The notes beneath the pieces are model-generated. The model did no database searches and was not told where the DNA came from. It saw nothing but the letters and a program-made list of their open reading frames with translations. Made by a program: the position numbers and the translations under genes. Shown here piece after piece: positions 20,348-29,462 of a stretch of DNA of 53,823 nt. Position 1 is the stretch's first letter. Each line of letters begins with the position of its first letter. Source of the DNA: Silicimonas sp. (GTDB lineage Bacteria; Pseudomonadota; Alphaproteobacteria; Rhodobacterales; Rhodobacteraceae); contig JAJEGW010000199.1 in the NCBI GenBank assembly GCA_022819605.1, positions 1 through 53,823 on the forward strand, written 5' to 3'.

Positions 20348-23300
20348 TCATCGGACCATCCGCGGAGCACCGGAAGTCGGCGATTTCACCCTTGCGCCAA
20401 ATCCGCCGCCGCCAGGCGTCTTCATGACAAACACGTCATTGGCCCGCACTTGGGTTTCGTCGTTCCCCGCGAGACTTTCGATTGTCCCGTCGCTGCGTAG
20501 AACGGAGTTTTTGCCGGCCAGTCCTGCTCGGCCGCCGTTTGCACCAAACGGAACGGTTTCCCTGTGCGATGACAGGACAGTGACCGTCATCGGTTCCAGA
20601 AACCGCAGTTTGCGCACGATGCCGTCGCCGCCCCTGAATTCGCCGGCACCGCCCGAACCCGTTCGGATCGAGAATTCGTCCACGCGGACCGGGAAGCGGT
20701 CTTCCAGCACTTCTGGGTCAGTCATCCGGGTGTTCGTCATGTGGCTGTGCACGGCGCTCGCGCCGTCAAAGCCGTCGCCCGCTCCGGTACCGCCACAGAT
20801 CGTCTCGTAGTTCTGGTACTTGTCGTTGCCGTAGACGAAATTGTTCATGGTGCCCTGCGACCCGGCAACAACCCCGAGAGCGCCGTAGAGCGCGTCCGCG
20901 ATGGCCTGGCTGACCTCGGTGTTTCCCGAGATGACGGCGGCTGGATATTCAGGATTGATCATGGTGCCTTTGGGCACGACAATCCTGATCGGCTTCAGGC
21001 ACCCCTCGTTCATCGGAATGTCGGCACCGACGAGAGTCCTGAATACGTAAAGGACCACTGCGCGGCAAATCGAGAAGGGCGCGTTGTAGTTCATCTCGTC
21101 CTGAGGAGAGGTGCCCGTGAAATCGATGACGGCGCTGCGCGTCTCGTGATGCACCGAGATCCGCACCTTGATCCGGGCACCGCCGTCAAGCAGGTAGGTG
21201 AACCGGCAGTCCTTCAGAACATCCAGAACGCGCCGGACGCTCTCTTCGGCGTTGGCCTGGACGTGACCCATGTAGGCCTGAACGACATCCAGCCCGAATT
21301 GATCGACGATCCTGGTCAGCTCCTGCGCACCGGTGGCGTTTGCGGCAACCTGGGCCGCGAGGTCGGCTAGGTTCTGGTCTACGTTGCGGCACGGGAATTT
21401 TCCGGATGCCAGCAAGTCCCTGGTTTCGCCTGCCCGCAACGTGCCTTGGGCAACGAGGAGAAAGTTGTCGATCAGCACACCCTCCTCGTCGATATGACGG
21501 CTGTCGGGGGGCGCAGATCCAGGCGTCTTGCCTCCAATGTCCGCATGGTGGCCGCGTGAGGCGGTGAGAAAGATGATGTCTTCACCTGCCTTGTCAAACA
21601 CCGGCGTTATCACGGTTACGTCTGGAAGATGGGTCCCGCCATCGTAAGGGTTGTTCATCATGAAGACGTCGCCCGGGCGAATTCCGCCCTCGTTCTTGCG
21701 CAGGATGGTACGTACGCTTTCACTCATCGAACCGAGATGAACGGGCACATGCGGCGCATTGGCAACCAGATCGCCGTTGGCCGCGAAGATGGCGCAGGAA
21801 AAGTCCAGGCGCTCCTTTATGTTCACCGAACTGGCGGTGTTGGCCAGCGTCGCGCCCATCTGATCGGCAACGGACATGAACAGATTGTTGAAGACTTCGA
21901 GCATCACCGGGTCGGCGCCGGTGCCGATGGCCTCCTCGCGCCGAAGCGGCGTGATGCGGCGCAGGACCAAGCCACCGCCGGGAAATCCCTCTGCCTGCCA
22001 GCCCGGTTCGACAACGTTCGTTCCGGTCGGTTCGACAATGATCGCCGGGCCCGCCAACTCGTCCTGTGCCTTGATCTGTTCGCGTGTCACCAGCGGCACG
22101 TCCTGCCATGCCGCTTCCGAGTACATTCGGGCGGTCTGGTCCCCAGTCCTCGGTTCGTCGCGCGACGTCAACGCCACGTTCTCTCCTGTGGAGCCTATGG
22201 CCTCTGCCGTCAACAAGTCGACGATCAGGTCGTCATGCTCCGGCACAAAACCGAAGCGTTGTCGATGAGCCCACTCGAACTCCGCCCGCATGGCGGCTTC
22301 CTCGCCGAACGGCACGGGGATTGCATGATGCGAACCCGGCGTGCGGACATGGGCCGTGCAGACAACTTCAAGCCGGTCTTCGTCGACACATTGGCCCAGG
22401 ACTTCGTTCCGCGCTTCGCTGCCGATTTCTTGCAGAATCTTCCTGGCTGCTTCGGTTTCGGAAATCGAAGCGGAGAACTGGTGCTCACGGATGACGCGGA
22501 TGTCGGCGAGTCCCATTCCGAACGCAGACAGGACACCTGCGAAGGGGTGTATGAAGATGCTCTCCATGCCAAGCACGTCGGCCACCTGGCAGGCGTGCTG
22601 CCCGCCAGCGCCGCCAAAGCAGTTCATCGTGTATTGCGTCACGTCGTAGCCGCGCTGAACGCTGATCTTCTTGATTGCGTTGGCCATGTTTTCCACGGCG
22701 ATGCGCAGGAAACCCTCCGCCAGCGCCTCGACACTCATCGCGGCCTCGCCGGTTTCACGGGCGATTTCTTCGGCCAGCGTCTCGAACCCGGCTCGGGCAG
22801 CCCCGACGTCCAGGGGTTCGTTGCCGTCGGGTCCGAACACGGCGGGGAAATGATCCGGCTGGATTTTCCCCAGGACGACGTTGCAGTCCGTTACCGCCAG
22901 AGGGCCGCCGCAGCGATAGCTGGCGGGACCGGGACTGGCACCTGCGCTTTCGGGGCCAACCTGCATGCGCCCCTGGCGAAAGGACAGAATCGAGCCGCCT
23001 CCCGCAGCAACCGTATGAATGCTCATCATCGGCGCGCGCATTCTCACGCCAGCCACCTCGGTTTCGAAGGAACGTTCGTATTCGCCCGCATGGTGGCAGA
23101 CGTCAGTTGACGTGCCGCCCATGTCAAAGCCGATCAGCCTTTCGAAACCAGCGTCCCTGGCCGTCCGCACCATGCCTACGACACCACCGGCAGGGCCGGA
23201 GAGGATTGCGTCCTTGCCCTGAAACCGAGTGGCATCCGTCAATCCGCCGTTCGACTGCATGAACATGAGGGACCCGCGGCTCCCACGGCCTGCTCCGAGA

Positions 23301-23977
23301 GCTTCGCCGACACGATTCACGTATCGCTTCAGGATGGGGGAGAGATATGCATCGACCACGCTCGTGTCGCCACGTGCGACCAGCTTGACCAGCGGGCTCA
23401 CCTCGTGGCTGAGCGATACCTGGTTGAATCCCTGCTGACGCGCCATATCACCGATATGCGCTTCGTGCTCCCGGAAACGGTATCCATGCATGAGGGCGAC
23501 GGCGACGGATCTGAAGCCTTCGCCATAAGCCTTGGCAAGCGCCGCGCGGACCTGGTGACAGTCCAGGGGCTCGACGATGCACCCCTGGGCGTCGACGCGC
23601 TCTTCGACCTCGACAACGCCTTCGTAGAGCAGTTCGGGCAGCCGGATGTCGAGATCAAAGAGCCTCGGCCGGTTCTGGTATCCAATTCTGAGCAGGTCCC
23701 GCAATCCCTTGGTGATGAACAGGACAGTTCGATCGCCCTTTCGCTCAAGCAGAGCATTGGTCGCCACGGTCGTGCCCATCCTGACCGTTTCAATCGCGCC
23801 TTCGGGAATCGGATCATCCGATGCCAGGCCAAGGATTTCCCGAATGCCCTGCACCGCCGCGTCGCTGTACCTTTCGGGATTTTCCGACAGCAGCTTGTGC
23901 GTCTGAAGCGTACCGTCGGGCTTTCGCGCGACGATGTCCGTGAATGTACCGCCCCTGTCGACCCAGAATTGCCACAT
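20348..23977 (-). CDS. oplAH: 5-oxoprolinase (fused hydantoinase A/B type, ATP-dependent)
   Basis: At 1209 residues this is the full-length fused form of 5-oxoprolinase, which hydrolyses 5-oxoproline (pyroglutamate) to glutamate with ATP. The N-terminal half is HyuA-like with ASKHA-type phosphate loops FWVDRGGTFTDIV and GFDMGGTSTDV. The C-terminal half is HyuB-like with NNPYDGGTHLPDV, RGHHADIGG and a Gly-rich C terminus. GGAG precedes the ATG. It is the last gene of an operon with a TRAP transporter and a YcsI-family protein, which supports pyroglutamate over hydantoin as substrate; related N-methylhydantoinases or acetone carboxylases cannot be fully excluded by motif reading. Confidence 0.9.
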   Translation of the reverse strand: MWQFWVDRGGTFTDIVARKPDGTLQTHKLLSENPERYSDAAVQGIREILGLASDDPIPEGAIETVRMGTTVATNALLERKGDRTVLFITKGLRDLLRIGYQNRPRLFDLDIRLPELLYEGVVEVEERVDAQGCIVEPLDCHQVRAALAKAYGEGFRSVAVALMHGYRFREHEAHIGDMARQQGFNQVSLSHEVSPLVKLVARGDTSVVDAYLSPILKRYVNRVGEALGAGRGSRGSLMFMQSNGGLTDATRFQGKDAILSGPAGGVVGMVRTARDAGFERLIGFDMGGTSTDVCHHAGEYERSFETEVAGVRMRAPMMSIHTVAAGGGSILSFRQGRMQVGPESAGASPGPASYRCGGPLAVTDCNVVLGKIQPDHFPAVFGPDGNEPLDVGAARAGFETLAEEIARETGEAAMSVEALAEGFLRIAVENMANAIKKISVQRGYDVTQYTMNCFGGAGGQHACQVADVLGMESIFIHPFAGVLSAFGMGLADIRVIREHQFSASISETEAARKILQEIGSEARNEVLGQCVDEDRLEVVCTAHVRTPGSHHAIPVPFGEEAAMRAEFEWAHRQRFGFVPEHDDLIVDLLTAEAIGSTGENVALTSRDEPRTGDQTARMYSEAAWQDVPLVTREQIKAQDELAGPAIIVEPTGTNVVEPGWQAEGFPGGGLVLRRITPLRREEAIGTGADPVMLEVFNNLFMSVADQMGATLANTASSVNIKERLDFSCAIFAANGDLVANAPHVPVHLGSMSESVRTILRKNEGGIRPGDVFMMNNPYDGGTHLPDVTVITPVFDKAGEDIIFLTASRGHHADIGGKTPGSAPPDSRHIDEEGVLIDNFLLVAQGTLRAGETRDLLASGKFPCRNVDQNLADLAAQVAANATGAQELTRIVDQFGLDVVQAYMGHVQANAEESVRRVLDVLKDCRFTYLLDGGARIKVRISVHHETRSAVIDFTGTSPQDEMNYNAPFSICRAVVLYVFRTLVGADIPMNEGCLKPIRIVVPKGTMINPEYPAAVISGNTEVSQAIADALYGALGVVAGSQGTMNNFVYGNDKYQNYETICGGTGAGDGFDGASAVHSHMTNTRMTDPEVLEDRFPVRVDEFSIRTGSGGAGEFRGGDGIVRKLRFLEPMTVTVLSSHRETVPFGANGGRAGLAGKNSVLRSDGTIESLAGNDETQVRANDVFVMKTPGGGGFGARVKSPTSGAPRMVR

Positions 23978-24049
23978 GGCCCGGCTCCCTTGGCTTCCGG
24001 GCCGCAGCCCGGCATCGATCTGTCGAATTCCCGGTTACCGGATCCGCCG

Positions 24050-25336
24050 CTATTGCTGAAGCAAAGACGGCAGGAACAGCGCAATGTTCGGCATTGCAAT
24101 CAGCGCAGCAACCATCAGCAGCATGGTCAGGACGAACGGAATGGTCCCGATCATTACCTCGCTCATCCTGCCGCTCTTCCTGGCGCCTTGTACAACATAA
24201 AGGTTCAAGCCGACGGGCGGCGATATCAGCGCCATCTCGATCAGCACGATCATCAAGATGCCGAACCAGATCACGTCGTACCCCTGTTCAATGATCAGCG
24301 GCACGATGATCGGAATGGTGACAACCATGAGTGACAGCGTCTCGATGAAGAATCCCAGCACGATATAGATGCAGACGACGACGAGTATCGTCATCAGCGG
24401 CGAGAGTCCGAGACCGTCGAGCATGGATTTCAATTCCGCACCGAGACCTGCGGAAGCCAAGGTGAAGTTGAGGAACGACGCGCCGATGATGACCAGCATG
24501 ATCATCGAAGTGGTCTTGATGGTTCCCACAAGACTTTCGCCGATCATCCTGATCGACAAGCCACCAACGCACGCAGCGATCACGACAGCCCCTGCGACAC
24601 CAACTGCGGCCGCTTCCGTAGGAGTGGCCCAGCCCTTGTAGATCGTGCCGACGATCACGGCGAACAGGATGATGATCGGCACCAGTTGCGCCAGCGCACG
24701 GATCATTTCCGCAACGGGGAAGAAGCGGCGGAGACCGCCCAGTTCCGGACGCACGAGGCAGATCAGGGCGGCAATGATCATGAAGCCGAGCGCCAGGAGC
24801 AATCCCGGAATCAACCCGGCAAGAAACAGTTGCGGAATGGATGACTGGGTCAGGAACCCGTAGACGATCAGGTTGATCGACGGCGGGATCATGATGCCCA
24901 GAGTGCCCCCGGCAGCAATGGCGCCCGAAAAGAGCCTGGGGTCATATCCCAGCTTCTCGGCCTGCGGCATTGCGACCGTGGCCACGGTCGCCGCTGTTGC
25001 AACCGACGAACCGGAAATCGCGGAAAACATGGTCGACGTGGCGACATTCGCGTGCACCAGCCCGCCGGGAAGCCAGGACACCCAGCGGTCGAGCGCAGCA
25101 TACGTGCGGGTCGCTATGCCGCTGCGAACCAGGATTTCCCCGAGCAGAACGAAAAACGGGATAGCGATCAGCGTCGCGTTGTTGGACGTCGACCAGACCA
25201 GGTTCCCGAGTCCCTTGGTGAGCGGGAACGGGCTGAGGAACACGTCGATTCCAAAGCCTAGCAGAAAGAGTACGATGCCGACCGGAATCGAAAGCGTCAG
25301 CAGGGCGAGCAGCCCTATGGATACCGAAGAAATCAA
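24050..25336 (-). CDS. TRAP transporter large permease subunit (DctM type)
   Basis: This 428-residue membrane protein is the transport subunit of a tripartite ATP-independent periplasmic transporter, driven by an ion gradient. About twelve hydrophobic helices are visible, with the family landmarks IAIPFFVLLGEILVRSG and the GTLGIMIPPSINLIVYG loop. The open frame extends upstream to 25462 inside the small-permease gene, but the TTG at 25336 overlaps the stop of that gene and has GAGGAG eight bases before it, giving a standard N terminus (ISSVSIGLLALL). It lies between the small permease and the oxoprolinase gene. Confidence 0.92.
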   Translation of the reverse strand: MISSVSIGLLALLTLSIPVGIVLFLLGFGIDVFLSPFPLTKGLGNLVWSTSNNATLIAIPFFVLLGEILVRSGIATRTYAALDRWVSWLPGGLVHANVATSTMFSAISGSSVATAATVATVAMPQAEKLGYDPRLFSGAIAAGGTLGIMIPPSINLIVYGFLTQSSIPQLFLAGLIPGLLLALGFMIIAALICLVRPELGGLRRFFPVAEMIRALAQLVPIIILFAVIVGTIYKGWATPTEAAAVGVAGAVVIAACVGGLSIRMIGESLVGTIKTTSMIMLVIIGASFLNFTLASAGLGAELKSMLDGLGLSPLMTILVVVCIYIVLGFFIETLSLMVVTIPIIVPLIIEQGYDVIWFGILMIVLIEMALISPPVGLNLYVVQGARKSGRMSEVMIGTIPFVLTMLLMVAALIAMPNIALFLPSLLQQ

Positions 25337-25884
25337 ATGTGAATCTCCTCGTCTTCGACGAACGTTCCAATGGCGGCTTCGGATCGGGAAAACTCTCCGC
25401 GCAGAACCAGGAGAACCGCGGCCAGGAGCGTGACCCAAGCCACGACCGCGAACCAGACCCAACCGGCGAACCAGGGAATCTGCACCAGTTGCAGCGGGGT
25501 CTCCAGCGGGGTGTTGGCGCGTGAACCATTGATGATCGACCGTTCAACGACCGGCCAGCTCCGGAACGCAATGACCGTGATGGTCACCGACAGCACGCTC
25601 ATTGAAAGCAGGTCGAACAGCGAACGTCCGAGGGCGTTCACGCGCCCCCGGAGAAAGTCGATGCGGACATGGCTGAGTTCAAGGAGCGCAAAGCCCATTC
25701 CCCAGGACGTGACGATTGCCATTACGTATCCGCTGACTTCATCGGTGCCGCCGAGGGAGGCGCCCAGCTTCCTGATGATGATCTCTGCGAGAATGAAGAC
25801 GACGCAGAGTAGCAGGAGGATACCGATCAACATCGCCACGCCTCGGTTCAATTGACGCATCAAGGCCAGCAACCTTTCTGGCAT
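25333..25884 (-). CDS. TRAP transporter small permease subunit (DctQ type)
   Basis: A 183-residue membrane protein with four hydrophobic helices, the usual size and shape of DctQ subunits, which pair with the large permease. Landmarks include TDEVSGYVMAIVTSWGMGFALLELSHVRID. The ATG at 25884 is preferred over 25920 because a strong GGAGGGAGGA lies upstream. The last codons overlap the DctM start. It follows the binding-protein gene by 25 bp, so the three TRAP genes form one transcription unit. Confidence 0.92.
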   Translation of the reverse strand: MPERLLALMRQLNRGVAMLIGILLLLCVVFILAEIIIRKLGASLGGTDEVSGYVMAIVTSWGMGFALLELSHVRIDFLRGRVNALGRSLFDLLSMSVLSVTITVIAFRSWPVVERSIINGSRANTPLETPLQLVQIPWFAGWVWFAVVAWVTLLAAVLLVLRGEFSRSEAAIGTFVEDEEIHI

Positions 25885-25909
25885 AGGACGTCCTCCCTCC
25901 TTCTCGGCC

Positions 25910-26947
25910 CTATTCAGCACTGATCCTTACGCCGACGGTTTCGCCGACGGAGGCATTCCAGCGCTCCGTCCACTCGGCACCGGCACGCTCGGCCCATGCC
26001 GGCAGAACTTCGTTCACCAGAATCGAGCGGGCCTTGTCGAAGTCGGCTTGCGACACTTCCACGAGAGTCATGGAGCGTGCCTCACCCGCCGGGCATTCGC
26101 CGTTTCCGGTCAGGCATGCGATATCGTTGACCAGCGCATCCTGGGCCACTGCCCAGGCAGGGTCTTCAAATCCGGACGCCACGTGTGACTGAATGAGATC
26201 GCGTGTTTCGGCGCTCAGACTGTTCCACTTGTCCACGTTGATCGCGGTGACGACCGAGTCCCAGCCTCCCAAGGGAATTGCCAGAAGGTGGGTTGACACT
26301 TCCCACCAGCCAGCGCTGTAGCCGGATCCGGCCCCTGTCACAGCGCAGTCAACCACGCCCTTCTGCAACGCGCCAGGAACTTCGGCGAAGTTGACGTTTA
26401 CGCCTTCGGCTCCCAGTGCCTCAAGGAACTTGGCGGTCATCCGACCCGAAGCTCTCACCTTCAGGCCTTGCAGACCGTCGAGGTCGGCAACCTCCGCGTT
26501 GCAGAACACCACCTGCGGTGGATAGGGCGCGATCGCCAGCACGTGGCTGTTGAAACGGGTGCGGAAAATGTCGGCAACCATTGGCCGCGCCGCATCGACC
26601 ATCGCACGAGCCTCGTCAGCACTCAGTGCGAGAAGCGGCACATCAAGCCCTTCAAGTTCTGGTGCGTCCGCGACCGCGTAGTCGGCGACAGTCATCGCCA
26701 CGTCATAGACGCCGTCGCCCAAAAGCCGAAAGACGTCTCCGACACCTAGGTTCATCTGATTGTGCGTGGTCAGGTTCACGTTGATCGAACCGCCGGATGC
26801 TTCGGGAAGCGTCTCTGACCAAAACGGTGCCTCGAATTGCTTGTGCAGGGGCAGGCCTGACCAGCTGCCCACGACAGTCAGGTCCTCGGCAAGCGCAGGT
26901 GCTGCCACCAGCGCCGTCGCCGCCATAAGTGCCAAGGGTCTTCTCAT
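25910..26947 (-). CDS. TRAP transporter solute-binding protein (DctP type)
   Basis: A 345-residue periplasmic receptor with a signal peptide (about 1-21, ending ALA before EDLTVVG). The DctP signature is present around VRASGRMTAKFLEALGAEGVNVNFAEVPGALQKGVVDC, including the conserved Arg that usually binds a substrate carboxylate. Its ATG lies one base after the stop of the YcsI-family gene and uses an AGGAGA inside the end of that gene. Some TRAP receptors, such as DctP6 and DctP7 of Bordetella pertussis, bind pyroglutamate. The neighbouring oxoprolinase makes that ligand the best guess here, but the ligand is an inference from context. Confidence 0.92.
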   Translation of the reverse strand: MRRPLALMAATALVAAPALAEDLTVVGSWSGLPLHKQFEAPFWSETLPEASGGSINVNLTTHNQMNLGVGDVFRLLGDGVYDVAMTVADYAVADAPELEGLDVPLLALSADEARAMVDAARPMVADIFRTRFNSHVLAIAPYPPQVVFCNAEVADLDGLQGLKVRASGRMTAKFLEALGAEGVNVNFAEVPGALQKGVVDCAVTGAGSGYSAGWWEVSTHLLAIPLGGWDSVVTAINVDKWNSLSAETRDLIQSHVASGFEDPAWAVAQDALVNDIACLTGNGECPAGEARSMTLVEVSQADFDKARSILVNEVLPAWAERAGAEWTERWNASVGETVGVRISAE

Positions 26948-26948
26948 G

Positions 26949-27830
26949 TCAGTCTCCTTTCTGAGTTTGAATTTGAGCGTCGGTTGACCGGAGAACCGGA
27001 ACCTCCGCATCGTCGTCGATGTCCGTGATCAGCATGTGTCCCGGCTTGTGCGTGATGCAGATGGGAAGCAGCGCCTGCTCGATTGCCACCTGCGGCGTGA
27101 CACCGCACGCCCAGAAGACAGGAACCTGGCCTTCGCCTATCGGACTAGCATCACCCCAATCCGGCAGGTCTATGTCGCCTATGCCGATCTCGCCGGGATC
27201 GCCCCAATGCAGCGGCGACCCGTGCGCCATCGGGAATCGCTTGCTGATTTCCGCGGCTTGCGAAAGGCGATCCCGGTCAATGGCGCGCATGCTCACGACC
27301 ATGGGACCCTTGAACGGTCCCGCCGCGATCGTGTCGATGTTCGAGCGGTACATAGGCACCGTCCTGTTGTTGTCGATGTGCCAAAGGGAGATGCCAGCCG
27401 CCATCAGGGCGCGTTCGAACGTAAATGAACACCCAAGTGCGAAGGCAACGAAATCATCGTTCCAGAGGTCGGTTATGTCGAAACGGGACTCCGCCAGCGC
27501 CCCGTTCTTGTAAACATAGTAGGCTGGAACGTCCGTTCTGACGTCGATGTCTCGCCCCAGCGTGGACATTGCAGGATTGCCCGTGTCGGACACGCCCACG
27601 AGCGGGCACGGCTTGGGATTGCGCTGACAGTAGCGCATGAAGTCAAGTGCAAAGGGCTTCGGCAGGATTGCCAGATTGGCCTGAAGCTTGCTTCGCCCCA
27701 GCCCTGCCGTGTGAGAGCGGTATGCGCCCGACCTGATTTGACCCCGGATCTCCCCGGCATCCAGGGACATCAAATCATTGAAGCTGTATTTCAATTCCGA
27801 TGCTTCCATGCTTCGGAAGAGTCGGTCCAT
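26949..27830 (-). CDS. YcsI/DUF1445 family protein (putative D-glutamate cyclase or hydro-lyase)
   Basis: A 293-residue member of the DUF1445 family (YcsI of Bacillus subtilis; also the first domain of human D-glutamate cyclase DGLUCY). Family blocks are seen: AYRSHTAGLGRSKLQANLAILP, DVPAYYVYKNG, FALGCSFTFERAL, and PVFWACGVTPQVAI followed by ITHKPGHMLITDI. Database entries often call it a hydro-lyase. Activity on D-glutamate or 5-oxo-D-proline is suggested by family and by the neighbouring 5-oxoprolinase; in B. subtilis ycsI also lies in the 5-oxoprolinase operon. It is the first structural gene after the LysR regulator, from which it is separated by an AT-rich 50-bp gap. Confidence 0.87.
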   Translation of the reverse strand: MDRLFRSMEASELKYSFNDLMSLDAGEIRGQIRSGAYRSHTAGLGRSKLQANLAILPKPFALDFMRYCQRNPKPCPLVGVSDTGNPAMSTLGRDIDVRTDVPAYYVYKNGALAESRFDITDLWNDDFVAFALGCSFTFERALMAAGISLWHIDNNRTVPMYRSNIDTIAAGPFKGPMVVSMRAIDRDRLSQAAEISKRFPMAHGSPLHWGDPGEIGIGDIDLPDWGDASPIGEGQVPVFWACGVTPQVAIEQALLPICITHKPGHMLITDIDDDAEVPVLRSTDAQIQTQKGD

Positions 27831-27834
27831 CAGG

Positions 27835-27887
27835 ATATAAAATCAAATTGAATTTAGTTTTGAGAATACATAAGAGAAATTTATATT
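27835..27887 (-). promoter_or_regulatory. AT-rich promoter/operator region of the oxoproline operon
   Basis: About 45 of 53 bases are A or T, in sharp contrast to the GC-rich surroundings. It spans the end of the LysR gene and the space up to the YcsI-family start. It contains the symmetric AAATTGAATTT (27845-27855) and several TATA-like hexamers on the minus strand. It is the likely promoter and LysR-binding site of the downstream operon; exact boxes cannot be fixed by eye. Confidence 0.45.
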
Positions 27888-28768
27888 GTCCGCTGCGCGA
27901 CGTCCCTCGCCAGATGCGCAGCGGTTTCCAGCATGTGGCTCTTCGGTTCTCCGAGGTACGACGCCGTGAACTTCAGCGGATTGGGCAGCCATCCAGGATC
28001 GAACTCCTGGACACGTCCGTCGTCGGCAAGCCGTTGCCCCAAGGCCTTGGGAAGTGCGGCGACGCCGATCCCCGCCTCGACAAGCCTGAAACATGATTCC
28101 AGGGACGAGGACGGAAAGAGCACGACATGGGGACCGAAGCGTCCGAAAAGTTCGGATTTCAGCTCTCGAAATGGCCTGGTACCTTTCGCGTACGTGATCA
28201 CGGGCGTCTTCGTGAAATCAACTGCAGCCTCGCGCGCCGTTCCTGCGGCTCCTGACCGGTACCAGGCAAGGTCGAAGGCAGGCAATTCGACATTGTCCAC
28301 GGTGAAATCCGAAATCGGGCCCAGCAGGATTACGAGGTCCAGTTCTCGCGTCAGAAGGCCCTCACGCAGGTGAGCGGATATGTCGACACTGATTTCGATC
28401 TTCACCTTCGGATAAAGCCGGTGCAGGTCCGATACAAACTCTGCCAGCCAACTCTGAGCAATCGTCTCTGACACGCCCAGGCGCAGAAAGCCGTCGACCT
28501 CTCCCGGGTCCATGACGTTCTCTTCGACGAGTTCCGCGAGCTGCCTGAACTGCTCGGCGTATCCGACCAGCAGATCTCCTTGCTTGGTAAGGCGAACTCC
28601 TGATCCTGTTCGCTCAAACAACTCTGTTCCGAGTGTCTCTTCAAGGCTCTTGATGCGGGATGTCACGGCCGGTTGGGTCAGGTGCAGCACGTCCGCTGCC
28701 CTGTTGATGCTGCCGACACGAACGACCGCCAAAAATGTCCTGAGCTGTTCGAGTTTGAGTTGCGGCAT
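27881..28768 (-). CDS. LysR-family transcriptional regulator
   Basis: A 295-residue LysR-type regulator. The N-terminal winged helix-turn-helix (about 3-62) contains LRTFLAVVRVGSINRAADVLHLTQPAVTSRIKSLEETLGTELFER. The rest is a periplasmic-binding-protein-like effector domain (about 90-290). It lies upstream of and on the same strand as the YcsI/TRAP/oxoprolinase genes, not divergent as is usual, and probably controls them in response to 5-oxoproline or a related compound (inference). Read-through from its own promoter into the operon is possible because no terminator is visible. Confidence 0.93.
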   Translation of the reverse strand: MPQLKLEQLRTFLAVVRVGSINRAADVLHLTQPAVTSRIKSLEETLGTELFERTGSGVRLTKQGDLLVGYAEQFRQLAELVEENVMDPGEVDGFLRLGVSETIAQSWLAEFVSDLHRLYPKVKIEISVDISAHLREGLLTRELDLVILLGPISDFTVDNVELPAFDLAWYRSGAAGTAREAAVDFTKTPVITYAKGTRPFRELKSELFGRFGPHVVLFPSSSLESCFRLVEAGIGVAALPKALGQRLADDGRVQEFDPGWLPNPLKFTASYLGEPKSHMLETAAHLARDVAQRTI

Positions 28769-29462
28769 GGCGAAATCACAAAGGCGCCGGGAATTCGTCG
28801 AGGAGGCGCATGTTCTGCGTTGAAGGAGAATTCGGGGAACTCGGCTGGCGTCGAGCCGACCCTCAACGGGAGATCACGTCCCATGCCGAAGAAGTTACCC
28901 GGCTTCCCGCACACTCGGCAATCACTTTCCGAACTCATCGGAAACAAGCCTCCGGCTTTGGTGGCCTTGGACATGCCGGTACGGCAGAGCGTCACCAGGA
29001 GGACACATCGCGACCAGTGGCTGGCAAGGCCCCGTGCCTGCTCAGGTGTCATCCGGGAGTCGCCTTGCCAGCTGTGCGCGAGCATTCCAAAGGCGGTAGA
29101 GCATGTCTGCGTACGGAATCCTCGACCATGACGGTGCGGGTCGGTAACGCCGCCAGGTGACGGCCTTGCCCGGTCGAACCGTGCCGCGTCAGGCAACCAG
29201 GGCCGAATCATCCTGCTGAGTTGCTTCAGTTCAGTGCTACGCCGTGGCCGGTCCTTGAAACCGATCCCGATCTTCGCGCAACCTGCTTGCCGGGACTTCG
29301 TCATGGGGCGCGTCCTGGGCTGGAGCAACGCGGATCGGGTCGTCCACGATCGGTTGACAGACCGGCCGAAGGTCCGGAAGCGCAGGCGCTCGCGTGCCGC
29401 TTGACCAGTGCAACGGCGGCAGTGATCTTGGTCGCGAGAATGAGCGAGAAGGGGAAATCGGG
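28769..29462. other. Intergenic stretch without a recognised gene
   Basis: This 694-bp interval between the divergent LysR and amine oxidase genes contains several overlapping frames on both strands, none with motifs I recognise. The best small candidate is an 82-codon plus-strand frame at 28883-29131 with GGGAG before its ATG, but its third-position GC looks lower than in neighbouring genes and it resembles nothing known. It may be remnant DNA or a regulatory interval. The promoters of both flanking genes should lie at its ends. Confidence 0.4.

Noticed and set aside
21629..23110. Plus-strand frame of 493 codons opposite the 5-oxoprolinase gene
   Set aside because: Fully antisense to a conserved enzyme, with no recognisable domain and atypical composition.
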